A stretch of DNA of 64,000 nucleotides, from the NCBI GenBank assembly GCA_004376375.1, contig SOJX01000142.1, positions 1 through 64,000 on the forward strand, in the 5' to 3' direction. The first letter of the stretch is position 1. Each line of letters opens with the position of its first letter. The stretch is from Planctomycetota bacterium (GTDB lineage: Bacteria; Planctomycetota; E44-bin39). Positions 34,848 to 43,567 of the stretch are shown here, piece by piece. The notes under the pieces were generated by a model. The model ran no database searches, was not told the DNA's origin, and saw only the letters and a program-made list of their open reading frames with translations. A program made the position numbers and the translations under genes.

Positions 34848-35803
34848 CTACACCCCCGCTCACCGCCGCCGAATACGAAGTTACGCGCAAATGCAATTTC
34901 AACTGCGTTCACTGCTACCACGACCCGGCCCGCAGGGGCGAATCCGAACTCGAACTGGATGAAGTTCTTTTGCTGCTTGATGACCTTGCCGGGGCAGGCG
35001 TGCTGCACCTGACGCTCACCGGCGGCGAGCCGTTTGCACGCGAGGATTTCCCGGCCATCCTGGAAGCGGCGCGCGCGCGCCGTTTTGCGCCGTGCATTCT
35101 CACAAACGGCTCCTTCCTCGACGCGGATACGGTCCAGTGGCTTGCCCGGGTAAAGGTCCAGAGGCTGGTGGTTACGGTACCCGGCGTATCGGAAGAAACT
35201 TTCGGCGCAGTTACCGGTAACGCGCGGGTGGTGAACGATGTTCTTGCGGGAATCGAGCGGGCCAAATCCGCGAAGCTGCCTGTTGAAGTGCAGGTCCCGC
35301 TTCTCCGTGAAAACTTCGGAGAATTGGATGCGTTTTCCAGGCTCGGTGGAGAACTTGGCGTGCCTGTGAAGATAAGTCCGAGGCTTTCACCACGTGAGGG
35401 CGGAAGCCTTGCGCCGCTTGAGCATGAGATTCCCGAAGAAGAGCTGGCGCGTTTTGTCTCGATGCTCGGCGTTTCGTGCCGGCGGCCGTCCGCGGGCGCG
35501 CCGGAGGCGCTTTGCCCCGTGGGGCGCGAGTCGATTGCGGTTTCGGCCTCCGGCGGGTTCATGCCGTGTTTCACGTGGCGTACCCATCTGGGCACAGCGC
35601 CGCGGGACAAGGCGGCGGAGGTCTGGAATTCTTCTGAAACCCTTATCCGGCTGAGGTCGATAACGCGCTTGGATTATGAGAAATGTGCGGCCTGCGAACT
35701 GTACGACTCCTGCCATTTGTGTCCCGGTGTCGGCGCGGTGCTGTCCGATTCGCCGGTTCCCGGCGCGGCCGACCCGATCGCAGGCCGACACGTCCATAAC
35801 TAA
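34844..35803 (+). CDS. Radical SAM/SPASM protein
   Basis: 319 aa. The radical SAM cluster motif is C17NFNC21VHC24, and LTLTGGEPFAREDF is the GGE motif. A C-terminal SPASM-like cysteine set (CPVGRES, PCF, CAACELYDSCHLCPG) would bind auxiliary iron-sulfur clusters. Together with PqqD and the HprK-like kinase it suggests modification of a ribosomal peptide. No precursor peptide gene is visible nearby. The ATG at 34844 overlaps the upstream stop. Confidence 0.88.
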   Translation: MTTPPLTAAEYEVTRKCNFNCVHCYHDPARRGESELELDEVLLLLDDLAGAGVLHLTLTGGEPFAREDFPAILEAARARRFAPCILTNGSFLDADTVQWLARVKVQRLVVTVPGVSEETFGAVTGNARVVNDVLAGIERAKSAKLPVEVQVPLLRENFGELDAFSRLGGELGVPVKISPRLSPREGGSLAPLEHEIPEEELARFVSMLGVSCRRPSAGAPEALCPVGRESIAVSASGGFMPCFTWRTHLGTAPRDKAAEVWNSSETLIRLRSITRLDYEKCAACELYDSCHLCPGVGAVLSDSPVPGAADPIAGRHVHN

Positions 35804-35811
35804 AAAGAAAG

Positions 35812-35985
35812 GGGCACGGGATAGGGGGTAAGGGATAAGGGAAGAGGGGAAGAGGGGAAGAGGGGAAGAGGGGAAGAGGGGAAGAAAGAAATATATATTT
35901 AGCGGCGCAGCTTGCTGCGCGGTTTTCTTTAAAAATGAAACTGACCAACCGACCAACCGAAGAACCGAACAACTGAATATGAGAT
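35812..35985. repeat. GGGATAAGG and GGGGAAGA word repeats, palindrome and ACCGAACA words
   Basis: GGGATAGG/GGGATAAGG words are followed by six GGGGAAGA octamers (35839-35884). Next come a perfect palindrome GCGCAGC-TT-GCTGCGC (35905-35920) and, near the end, GACCAACC/GAACAACT words. No gene. Confidence 0.85.
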
Positions 35986-35986
35986 A

Positions 35987-37357
35987 CTACCTCATCGTCA
36001 TTCTGAGGTCTCTTGCCATCGCGAGTAGAGATTCGTAGCGGTGGTTGGGGTTCTTGGCCATGCTTCGCGTAATGATATCGTTAAGGAGAGGCGGTACGTG
36101 CGAATTGAGCGAGATCGGAGGAACCGGGCTTTTTACTTTTATCATATTCGCGCATTCGGACGCGGTCTTTGCGGCGAAAGGCGGACGGCCCGTAACCATG
36201 TGATAGAGCGTTGCGGCAGTCGAGTAGACGAAGATACGCGGGTCGCTTATCGACGGGTCTTCCAGCAGTTCGGGCGCCGAGTAGCATAAGGCGGCGACGA
36301 ACTTGTCTTCCCGGCTTCCGGAGACGGCCGCACTTATCATCGGTGATGCAAATCCGACGCACGCGAGTTTGATCGAGCCGTCCGGGCAGATAAAGATGTT
36401 GCCCGGCGAGACGTCGCATTGTGTTACGCCGTTGTCAGAGGCGTACTGCAGCGCGCCGACCAGTTGCAGTCCTATTTTCACCGCTTCCCTGATCTGCATT
36501 CTGCCGCGGCTCTTGATTTTCTTGAGCGCGTTCTGCCCCTCTACCAGTTCCATCGCGCACAGGATGCGGGCGTCGACTACTTCGGCTTCGAGGAGGGGAA
36601 TGATGTTTGCATGCTGCAGCTTGGCCGCGGTTTCCGCTTTCTTAAGCAGGCGCTCGGGCATGTCCGACTTGCTTACGTCGGGCGGGAGCTCGATGACCTT
36701 CAAAGCCACCGCCTGTTCGGTGGTCTGGTCGACCGCGCGGTACACCGCTCCCGTCGCCTCGTCGGCGAATTTTTCTTCCACGCGGAACTTGCCGAAACAT
36801 ATCTCGGCTACCGAGCTGGACAGCGCTTTCTCGTGGCAGGCGGGGCAGAGGTACGCGCCGTCGGCCGTTCTTACCACCTGCCTGCGCGCGATCATGCCGT
36901 ATGATACGGGCGTTTTGCAGTCCTTGCAGTAGGCCTCCGGCTCGCCCGCGAAGGGAGCCTGCGGCCTCGGACTGGGCTGCTCTTTTATATGGGTGGTTGC
37001 GCCGTGCGGCGAAGGCACGACCGGCTCCGCCGACGGCACGGTGGCCATATTGGCCACGATGGCGGCCGGGGACTGGAAGACAATCTTCGTCGTGCCGAGC
37101 AGGATTTCGGTCCCGTCGACCAGTTCGGACGATTCAATCTTGATGTTGTTGATGTAAATTCCGTTTTTTGAGCCGAGGTCGCGTATCTTGCTGCTGATCT
37201 TGCCGATGTCGATCTGGCAATGGCTGCGCGAGAGCTCGGGGTCGGGAAGGACGATGTCGGCCTGTATGCTGCGCCCGATTATTATCTGCCGCGGCTCCTT
37301 GAATTCGAGCGTACGCGGTTCTTTGCCGTGTTCGGTAATTATCAGCTTTGCAAGCAC
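35987..37357 (-). CDS. FHA domain, zinc ribbon and Hanks-type pseudokinase
   Basis: 456 aa, GTG start after AAAGGGA. Residues 1-95 are an FHA phosphothreonine-binding domain (IIIGRSIQADIVLPDPELSR then SHCQID; LGSKNGIYIN). A zinc ribbon follows (CKDC...CPAC, about 143-173). Residues 195-456 have a protein-kinase fold, but the glycine loop is lost (FADEATGAVY), HRDxKPxN reads QCDVSPGN, and DFG reads VGF. The SAPE and MVTGRPPF segments remain. It is probably a catalytically dead signalling scaffold reading phosphorylated partners, possibly targets of the kinases at 45 and 48.6 kb. Confidence 0.85.
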   Translation of the reverse strand: MLAKLIITEHGKEPRTLEFKEPRQIIIGRSIQADIVLPDPELSRSHCQIDIGKISSKIRDLGSKNGIYINNIKIESSELVDGTEILLGTTKIVFQSPAAIVANMATVPSAEPVVPSPHGATTHIKEQPSPRPQAPFAGEPEAYCKDCKTPVSYGMIARRQVVRTADGAYLCPACHEKALSSSVAEICFGKFRVEEKFADEATGAVYRAVDQTTEQAVALKVIELPPDVSKSDMPERLLKKAETAAKLQHANIIPLLEAEVVDARILCAMELVEGQNALKKIKSRGRMQIREAVKIGLQLVGALQYASDNGVTQCDVSPGNIFICPDGSIKLACVGFASPMISAAVSGSREDKFVAALCYSAPELLEDPSISDPRIFVYSTAATLYHMVTGRPPFAAKTASECANMIKVKSPVPPISLNSHVPPLLNDIITRSMAKNPNHRYESLLAMARDLRMTMR

Positions 37358-37452
37358 TGTGGTCCCTTTCCGAGCAACACATTGTACGCTACGGGTGATT
37401 CTTTGTCAAGCAGTGTAAAATTATTTGAGTAATGCGTTGGCGGGGGAGAAAC

Positions 37453-37480
37453 GTAGGGGCACAGCGCGCTGTGCCCCTAC
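37453..37480. repeat. Perfect 28-bp palindrome
   Basis: GTAGGGGCACAGCG followed directly by its exact complement, ending 3 bp before the epimerase stop codon. Related GTAGGGGC palindromes occur at 6343 and 56840. Confidence 0.9.
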
Positions 37481-37483
37481 AAC

Positions 37484-38482
37484 TTATTTCGGGTCGTTCG
37501 ACTCGCCGTAGAGCGTGCCTTCGGCGAAGCGTGCCTGGAGTTTTTCGAGCATGTCCTCCGTCATCGCGGCAAGGTCGTATGCGGGCTCCCACCCCCATTC
37601 CTCGCGTGCGGCCGAGTCGTCGATCGAGTTGGGCCATGACTCCGCGATGGCCTGGCGGAAATCGGTCTCGTAGCTTATCTCGAACTCCGGTATGTGCTTT
37701 TTTATCTCGGCCGCGAGCTCGGCGGGGTTGATGGAAAAACCCGACACGTTGAAATCGCTGTGGTGCTCGAGCTTCGAGAAGGGCGCCTCCGCGATGTCGA
37801 TGGTCGCCTTCAGGCAGTCGGGCATGTACATCATCGGGAGGCTGGTTTCGGGGCCGATAAAGCTGGTGTATTTCTTGACCCTTATCGCCTCGTAGAATAT
37901 CTCGACGGCGTAGTCGGTCGTGCCGCCGCCGGGCATCGTTTCCGCCGAGATGATTCCCGGGTAGCGCAGCCCGCGCACGTCGAGGCCGTAGCGGTCGACG
38001 TAGTAATCGCAGATAAGCTCTCCGGCGACCTTGGTTATTCCGTATACGGTCTTCGGCCGGAGCACCGTTTCCTGGGGCGTCAGGTCCTGTGGGCAGCCTT
38101 CTCCGAATACCGCGATAGAGCTCGGTAGGATAACCCGGGCCATTTCCAGTTCGCGTGCGATTTCAAGCGCGATGATCATGCCTTTCATGTTGACGTTCCA
38201 GCAGAGGCCGGGATTTTTTTCGCCCGTGCCCGAGAGTATGGCCGCCATGTGGTAGATGGTGTCGATATTGTGCTTTTCGACGACCTCCCTGACCGTGCGG
38301 TGTTTCGTGACGTCGATGAAATAGAACGGGCCGGAGTCGCGCAGCCTGGCGCTGGGCTCGGTCTTGCGTCCGGTAGCGACGACGTTTTGGGCGCCGTACT
38401 TTTCGCGCAGCGCCATGGTGAGTTCGGAGCCGATCTGCCCGACCGCGCCGGTGACGAGAATGTTTTTCATTTCTTTTGCCAT
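37484..38482 (-). CDS. NAD-dependent epimerase/dehydratase-type SDR, L-threonine 3-dehydrogenase-like
   Basis: 332 aa. Rossmann motif GAVGQIGSEL, catalytic SSIAVFG and YGITKVAGE. The sequence HNIDTIYHMAAILSGTGEKNPGLCWNVNM and the ending HHSDFNVSGFSINP...WPNSIDDSAAREEWGW match the short-chain L-threonine dehydrogenase group related to UDP-glucose epimerases. That enzyme oxidises threonine to 2-amino-3-ketobutyrate; a nucleotide-sugar role cannot be excluded. GGAG lies 9 nt upstream of the ATG at 38482. Confidence 0.83.
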   Translation of the reverse strand: MAKEMKNILVTGAVGQIGSELTMALREKYGAQNVVATGRKTEPSARLRDSGPFYFIDVTKHRTVREVVEKHNIDTIYHMAAILSGTGEKNPGLCWNVNMKGMIIALEIARELEMARVILPSSIAVFGEGCPQDLTPQETVLRPKTVYGITKVAGELICDYYVDRYGLDVRGLRYPGIISAETMPGGGTTDYAVEIFYEAIRVKKYTSFIGPETSLPMMYMPDCLKATIDIAEAPFSKLEHHSDFNVSGFSINPAELAAEIKKHIPEFEISYETDFRQAIAESWPNSIDDSAAREEWGWEPAYDLAAMTEDMLEKLQARFAEGTLYGESNDPK

Positions 38483-38687
38483 GGCGTAAAACTCCGGTGA
38501 GTCTGATTTGCGATGGATTTCAAAGCGGAAGGCTCCGCCCTGCGGCCGAACTTTTATCCTTCCGCGCCGGAAGAGCGTGTATAACAAATTCCGAACACGA
38601 GGGCAAGCAAAAGTTAACTGTGCCGCAGGCGGCAGGGGCTGACCTTTAATCTGCGGTCAAAACGACACCGGGCGCGGGGCCCGGGAC

Positions 38688-39101
38688 TTATTTATCGTTG
38701 ACCGAGACGTTGACGAACGGCCAGAGGAAGGTGAAGCTTCCGCCCTTGCCCTTGGTTGCCTTGATCGAGAGCGCCTTGCATTCCTCGTCGAAAAGTACGA
38801 TAAGGTCCTTCGAGTCGGAACCGCCGATAAATCCCATCAGCAGGTGCGCGCCGTGGGAATACTTCCACTGTGCGATAAGGTATTTCCCGTGGCTGATGGC
38901 CGAGTCGGGAGCACCGAGCCTTTCGATAACGGTCTGGAGCGTGTCGCCCTTCTGAATCGGCGGGGCGGGGTCTTCCTCGGCGTTGACTTCTTTCATGTAT
39001 TTGGCCAGGTCGCGGCTGCCCGAGTCCCAGACGACGCACCCGGAAAGAAAAACAAACGCGCAGGCAAGCGCTGCCATGAGGAAAAGTGTGTGAGGCTTCA
39101 T
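38688..39101 (-). CDS. Small lipoprotein with SmpA/OmlA-like part
   Basis: 137 aa. Lipobox LSGC (Cys22) after a clear signal peptide. The segment IQKGDTLQTVIERLGAPDSAISHGKYLIAQW is like the 'G-x-T...v...lG.P' motif of SmpA/OmlA (BamE-fold) proteins. Function unknown, probably outer membrane-attached. AAGG precedes the ATG. Confidence 0.72.
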   Translation of the reverse strand: MKPHTLFLMAALACAFVFLSGCVVWDSGSRDLAKYMKEVNAEEDPAPPIQKGDTLQTVIERLGAPDSAISHGKYLIAQWKYSHGAHLLMGFIGGSDSKDLIVLFDEECKALSIKATKGKGGSFTFLWPFVNVSVNDK

Positions 39102-39119
39102 GTTTTCGCCTTTCTAAAA

Positions 39120-39165
39120 TAAAGGTCCTTTGGTCCTTTGGTCTTCCGGTTCTTTGGTCAGGAAA
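39120..39165. repeat. GGTCCTTT word repeat
   Basis: Five 8- to 9-bp words (GGTCCTTT, GGTCTTCC, GGTTCTTT) between the lipoprotein gene and the argH stop. Confidence 0.75.
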
Positions 39166-39175
39166 AAGAAACGGC

Positions 39176-40558
39176 CTAAAGTAATTCTTCCGCCGCCGTT
39201 ATCTGCTTTTCGACGGCTTCCTTCGCCGTGCCGCCCGTAATCGCGCGCAGGTCCGCCGAATGCGCTGCGTCGAAAAGACTGAACAAATCTTCTTCGAAAA
39301 GCCCGGAGTGTTTGCGGTAGGTCTCAAGAGAAAGTCCTGAGAGTTTTCCTCCGCTTATTTCCGCGTGCAGGACCAGTTCACCAACAACGTGGTGTGCTTC
39401 CCGAAACGGCATTCCTTTCCGGGTCAGGTAATCCGCGAGGTCTGTGGCGAAAATCTCGTCGCCCATTTCGGCCATTCTGTCAGGGTTCAGTTTCAAGCCG
39501 TCGAGCACGCCTGCAAAGATTTCCAGGCAGTCGGAGAGCGCCCCGATCGCGTCGAAAAGCGGCTCCTTGTCTTCCTGCATGTCTTTCTGGTAGGTGAGGG
39601 GGAGCCCTTTCTGAAACGTGAGCAGCGCGATGAGGTCGCCGAAAACGCGGCCGGTCCTGCCGCGCACGAGCTCGAGGCTGTCGGGATTCTTTTTCTGCGG
39701 CATCATGCTCGAGCCGGTCGAAAAGGCATCGGGCAGCTCGATAAATCCGAACTCCGCGCTCGACCAGATTATGAAATCTTCGGCGTACCGCGAGAGGTGC
39801 GCGATAAGGATGGAGAGCGCCGCGGCCGTCTCGGTCGCGAAGTCGCGGTCGCTTACCGCGTCGATGCTGTTGTCGCTGACGGCGGAGAAGCCGAGCTCAT
39901 CTGCGAGCGCTTCCCGGTCGACGGGAAACGCGCTCCCGGCAAGCGCGCCCGAGCCGAGCGGCATGGAGTCGGCCCGTTTCCTGCAGCCGATAAGGCGGCC
40001 GAGGTCGCGCTCGAGCATCCAGAAAAGCGCCATAATGTAATGCGAGAAGCGCACGGGCTGCGCACGCTGCAGATGCGTGTAACCCGGCATGATGATGTCC
40101 ATGTTCTCCCTGGCCGTCTCGATGATTGCGGACTGGAGCTCGCGTATCTCCATGCTCAGGCCGTCGATCGCTTTCATGACGAAAAGCCGGAAATCCGTCG
40201 CGACCTGGTCGTTGCGCGAGCGGCCCGTATGAAGTTTCCGTGCGGCGTCGCCGATAAATTCGGTAAGCCGCGCTTCGATTGCGGTGTGAACGTCCTCGAA
40301 CTTGATGTCCCAGTCGAAACTGCCCGATTCTATTTCGTCCCGGACGCGGTCCAGGCCGTTCTCGATATCTTTCAGCTCGTCTTCCGAGATGATGCCGATT
40401 CCGCGGAGCGCGTGCGCCCAGGCGATGTTTACCTCGATATCTTCCTGATAGAGCTGCCGGTCGAACGGCAGCGATGCGCCGAATCGGACCATCAGGGGGT
40501 CCATGCCCTCGGCGAACCGCCCGCCCCAGAGAGGCTTTTTTTTACTCTTATCATCCAT
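39176..40558 (-). CDS. argH: Argininosuccinate lyase
   Basis: 460 aa, full length. Splits argininosuccinate into arginine and fumarate. Signature GSSMMPQKKNPD; also WGGRFAEGMD at the N terminus and HTGRSRNDQVATD. The ATG at 40558 precedes MDDKSKKKPLWGG; a longer frame lies in repeat DNA. Downstream of argG on the same strand, about 110 bp apart with a word repeat between. Confidence 0.95.
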   Translation of the reverse strand: MDDKSKKKPLWGGRFAEGMDPLMVRFGASLPFDRQLYQEDIEVNIAWAHALRGIGIISEDELKDIENGLDRVRDEIESGSFDWDIKFEDVHTAIEARLTEFIGDAARKLHTGRSRNDQVATDFRLFVMKAIDGLSMEIRELQSAIIETARENMDIIMPGYTHLQRAQPVRFSHYIMALFWMLERDLGRLIGCRKRADSMPLGSGALAGSAFPVDREALADELGFSAVSDNSIDAVSDRDFATETAAALSILIAHLSRYAEDFIIWSSAEFGFIELPDAFSTGSSMMPQKKNPDSLELVRGRTGRVFGDLIALLTFQKGLPLTYQKDMQEDKEPLFDAIGALSDCLEIFAGVLDGLKLNPDRMAEMGDEIFATDLADYLTRKGMPFREAHHVVGELVLHAEISGGKLSGLSLETYRKHSGLFEEDLFSLFDAAHSADLRAITGGTAKEAVEKQITAAEELL

Positions 40559-40562
40559 GATC

Positions 40563-40671
40563 GAACCTTTCGATTTCGGATTGCGGATTTCGGATTGCAG
40601 ATTAAAAGAATAATAAATCCACAAACTTGAAACTCAATACTCGAAACTCAATACTCGAAACTCGGTACTTC
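40563..40671. repeat. CGAAACTCAATACT words and a GGATTTCGGATTGC pair
   Basis: Between argG and argH lie a short GGATT(T/G)CGGATT group (40572-40600) and then three AAACTCAATACTCG words (40628-40665) ending against the argG stop codon. Confidence 0.8.
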
Positions 40672-41901
40672 TTATGTCAGTCCCTCTTCCAGCGCGTGGC
40701 GCAGCAGGGCGGCGACTTTCTCGGGAAGCCCGAACAGGTTTATGAAGCCCTGCGCGTCGGCGTGGCTGTAGATTTCGTCGTCTTCAAAGGTCGCCAGGTC
40801 TTCGCGGTAAAGCGAGTAAGGGCTTTTGCGCCCGACGACCGTGCTGTGCCCTTTGTAGAGTTTCAGGCGGACGGCGCCGGTGACGCGCTTCTGGGTCTCA
40901 TTCACAAATGCATCAAGCGCTTCGCGAAGCGGCGAAAACCACTTGCCGTAATACACGATCTCGGCGTAACGCTCGGCGAGCACCGTCTTGAAGTGCGCGG
41001 TCTCCCGGTCGTGCACGAGCGTTTCCAGGTCCTGGTGCGCGTCGTAGAGAATAGTCCCGCCCGGCGTCTCGTACACGCCGCGCGCCTTGATGCCGACGAG
41101 CCTGTTCTCGACCATGTCGACCCGGCCGATGCCGTGCTTGCCGCCGGTCCGGTTCAGGGTCTGAATGATTTCGACGAGGCTCATTTCCTTTTCGTTCAGG
41201 GAAACGGGTTTTCCTCCCTTGAACCCGATTGTGACGTATTCCGGCTCGTCGGGCGCGTCCTCGGGATGGGTCGTGAGCACGAAGAGGTCTCTGGGCGGCT
41301 CGGCCCACGGGTCTTCGAGGATGCCGGCCTCGTGGCTGAGGTGCCAGAGGTTTCGGTCGCGGCTGTAAATCGTGCCCTTGGTTTTTGGGAGCGGTATGTT
41401 TCGCTCCTTTGCATATTTAATCGCGTCTTCGCGGGAGCGGATTTCCCATTCCTTCCACGGCGCAATGATATGAAGCTGGGGCGCGAGCGCCTTGTACGCG
41501 ACCTCGAATCGGACCTGGTCGTTGCCTTTCCCGGTCGCGCCGTGGGAGAGCGCGTCGGCTTTCTCCGCCAGCGCGATTTCGACCTGCCGTTTCGCGATAA
41601 GCGGCCGGGCGAATGCCGTGCCGAGCAGGTACCGGTTCTCGTATATGGCACCGGCCTTGAGGACCGGGAGCAGGTAACTTTCCGCGAATTCGTCCTTGAG
41701 GTCTTCGATGAAGCACTTCGAGGCGCCCGAGGCTTTCGCCTTTTCCTCCAGGCCGTCGAGTTCTTCTTCCTGCCCGAGGTCCGCGACCATCGCGATTACT
41801 TCGCAGCCGTAGTTCTCGACCAGCCACGAAATAATTACCGAAGTGTCCAATCCTCCCGAGTAGGCGAGGACCGCTTTTTTAACTTTTTTTCTTTCTACCA
41901 C
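40672..41901 (-). CDS. argG: Argininosuccinate synthase
   Basis: 409 aa, GTG start after GGGAG. Joins citrulline and aspartate using ATP. The P-loop [12 protein letters not shown] and the [11 protein letters not shown]-like segment ([15 protein letters not shown]) are diagnostic. First gene of an argGH unit. Arginine made here can feed the decarboxylase/agmatinase pair at 4-5.5 kb. Confidence 0.96.
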   Translation of the reverse strand: MVERKKVKKAVLAYSGGLDTSVIISWLVENYGCEVIAMVADLGQEEELDGLEEKAKASGASKCFIEDLKDEFAESYLLPVLKAGAIYENRYLLGTAFARPLIAKRQVEIALAEKADALSHGATGKGNDQVRFEVAYKALAPQLHIIAPWKEWEIRSREDAIKYAKERNIPLPKTKGTIYSRDRNLWHLSHEAGILEDPWAEPPRDLFVLTTHPEDAPDEPEYVTIGFKGGKPVSLNEKEMSLVEIIQTLNRTGGKHGIGRVDMVENRLVGIKARGVYETPGGTILYDAHQDLETLVHDRETAHFKTVLAERYAEIVYYGKWFSPLREALDAFVNETQKRVTGAVRLKLYKGHSTVVGRKSPYSLYREDLATFEDDEIYSHADAQGFINLFGLPEKVAALLRHALEEGLT

Positions 41902-42044
41902 CTTTTTCTCCCAGCGAGACTGTTGCTTTCTGTCCGGTAAAAGTTTACGTAAGCCGAAACCCTATCAAATATAAGGCCTTTTCGCAAGGGTTATGGGCCT
42001 TTTTTATCGATATGTATATATTGTGTAAAATAGCATAATTTTGG

Positions 42045-42072
42045 TTGCAATTCTGCCGATACAAGGGATAAT
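42045..42072 (+). promoter_or_regulatory. Promoter of the subtilase gene
   Basis: TTGCAA, 16-bp spacer, GATAAT, about 40 bp upstream of the GTG start with AGGAGGA. Confidence 0.45.
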
Positions 42073-42116
42073 AAGCGGATAAGAATCTAGGGAAACTCTA
42101 GTAGGAGGATTTAATC

Positions 42117-43334
42117 GTGAAACGTGTCATCTTGTCACTCACTCTGGTCATTGCTCTGCTTGCCGCTTCGAACGCCGAAGCTGCGGGCGCACGGAAGATT
42201 GTACTCTCCACCGATGCAACGGGCGCGGAACTTGAAGGCCTTTGCCTGATTAACGGTTGCGGCGTTGTGCAGCATATGCCTGACGGCATTGTGATTACGC
42301 TGCCCGCGCGTGCATCCGAGAAAGCGCTCGCAGCGCTTCTCGAACACAACAAGGTTATCCTGATTGAGGATGACGCCGTTGCTTCAGCTGTCGGCAAGCC
42401 AACGGACAAACCGGGCAAAGGACCGGGCGGCGGCGGTGGCGGCGACGATGATACACAACCTGTGCAGGAGATGCCATGGGGAGTGAACAGAGTTGACGCC
42501 GATTTCGCGTGGGGAACGATCACCGGTGCGGGAGTCAATATCGCCATTGTCGACACCGGCATTGATTATACTCACCCGGACCTTGCTGCGAATTACATGG
42601 GCGGCTACAACGCGATCAATACCAAGAAGAGCCCAAAGGACGATGACAGGGCGCATTCGCACGGAACTCACTGCGCCGGCATTGTTGCCGCGCTCAACAA
42701 CGAAATCGGCGTTGTCGGCGTCGCGCCGGGTGCGGGCCTTTACGCGGTAAAGGTCCTCGACAGGAGCGGCTCCGGATGGGTGTCCGACATTATCGAAGGC
42801 ATCGACTGGTGCATATGGAAAGGTGATATCAGCGTCATAAGCATGAGTCTCGGCGCCGATGTTGCAGACGAGATTGTATCATTCCGCCAGGCGGTCCAGA
42901 GAGCGGCCGCCGCGGGGATTGTTGTTGTATGTGCCGCCGGGAACCATGACCCGGCACTCGCCGATCCGGGCGTGAGTCAGCCCGGCCGGTATCCCGAAGC
43001 TATCGCCGTCGCAGCGACAGGCGACTACCAGACCGGAACTCCTTCCGACGGCCTTGCCTCTTTCAGCAACACTGGACCGGAAGTCGACATTGCCGCGCCC
43101 GGAGTTGCGATCTATTCGACAATGAGGGGCGGGAGCTACGGCAACCTGAACGGAACAAGCATGGCCTGCCCGCATGTGACCGGCGTTGTGGCGTTGATGA
43201 AACAGGCGGGAACATGGTCGCTTGTAAACCTCTATGGAACGGCTGACAATATCGGCCTGCTTCCGGAGGAAGGCGGCGCCGGATTGCTCGACGCTGAGGA
43301 AGCTGCAGTCGGCACCGAGGGTGGAGACAACTAA
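42117..43334 (+). CDS. Secreted subtilisin-like serine protease (S8)
   Basis: 405 aa, GTG start after TAGGAGG. Signal peptide to about residue 22, an I9-like propeptide (residues 23-95), a Gly/Asp-rich hinge (GKGPGGGGGGDDD), and a catalytic domain with D146 (VDTGID), H182 (HGTHCAG) and S348 (NGTSMACPHVTG). The Asn oxyanion region (AAGNHD) is present. It is an active extracellular or periplasmic protease; its targets are unknown. Confidence 0.93.
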   Translation: MKRVILSLTLVIALLAASNAEAAGARKIVLSTDATGAELEGLCLINGCGVVQHMPDGIVITLPARASEKALAALLEHNKVILIEDDAVASAVGKPTDKPGKGPGGGGGGDDDTQPVQEMPWGVNRVDADFAWGTITGAGVNIAIVDTGIDYTHPDLAANYMGGYNAINTKKSPKDDDRAHSHGTHCAGIVAALNNEIGVVGVAPGAGLYAVKVLDRSGSGWVSDIIEGIDWCIWKGDISVISMSLGADVADEIVSFRQAVQRAAAAGIVVVCAAGNHDPALADPGVSQPGRYPEAIAVAATGDYQTGTPSDGLASFSNTGPEVDIAAPGVAIYSTMRGGSYGNLNGTSMACPHVTGVVALMKQAGTWSLVNLYGTADNIGLLPEEGGAGLLDAEEAAVGTEGGDN

Positions 43335-43370
43335 GGGAACTGTCCCTTACAAAATACCTGTTTGAGTGAA

Positions 43371-43398
43371 TGGGCCCGTTCGAAATCGAGCGGGCTCA
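43371..43398 (+). terminator. Hairpin terminator after the subtilase
   Basis: A 13-bp stem with two wobbles (TGGGCCCGTTCGA / TCGAGCGGGCTCA) followed by TTGCATTTT, a weak T tract. Confidence 0.6.
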
Positions 43399-43426
43399 TT
43401 GCATTTTAATGGGGATACGGGGTAAG

Positions 43427-43560
43427 TATTTAGCGGCGCAGCTTGCTGCGCGTTCTTCGATTTTCGAATTTCGATTGTCGATTTACGATTGAAAAGAAAA
43501 ATCGAAAATAGAAAATCGCAAATCGAAAATCCATTTGGCAAGCCCGCCCGCTAAATGGAT
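43427..43560. repeat. Palindromes flanking a TTTTCGATT/AATCGAAAA inverted word repeat
   Basis: A palindrome GCGCAGC-TT-GCTGCGC (43436-43451), then TTCGATTTTCGA words (43455-43490), inverted AATCGAAAAT words (43500-43530) and the half-palindrome GGCAAGCCCGCCCGCTAAA (43537-43555). The whole block can fold back on itself. Confidence 0.8.
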
Positions 43561-43567
43561 TTCCCAT

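Noticed and set aside
39365-40630. Long open frame antisense to argH
   Set aside because: It mirrors argH codon structure, has no ribosome site or family resemblance, and argH itself is certain.
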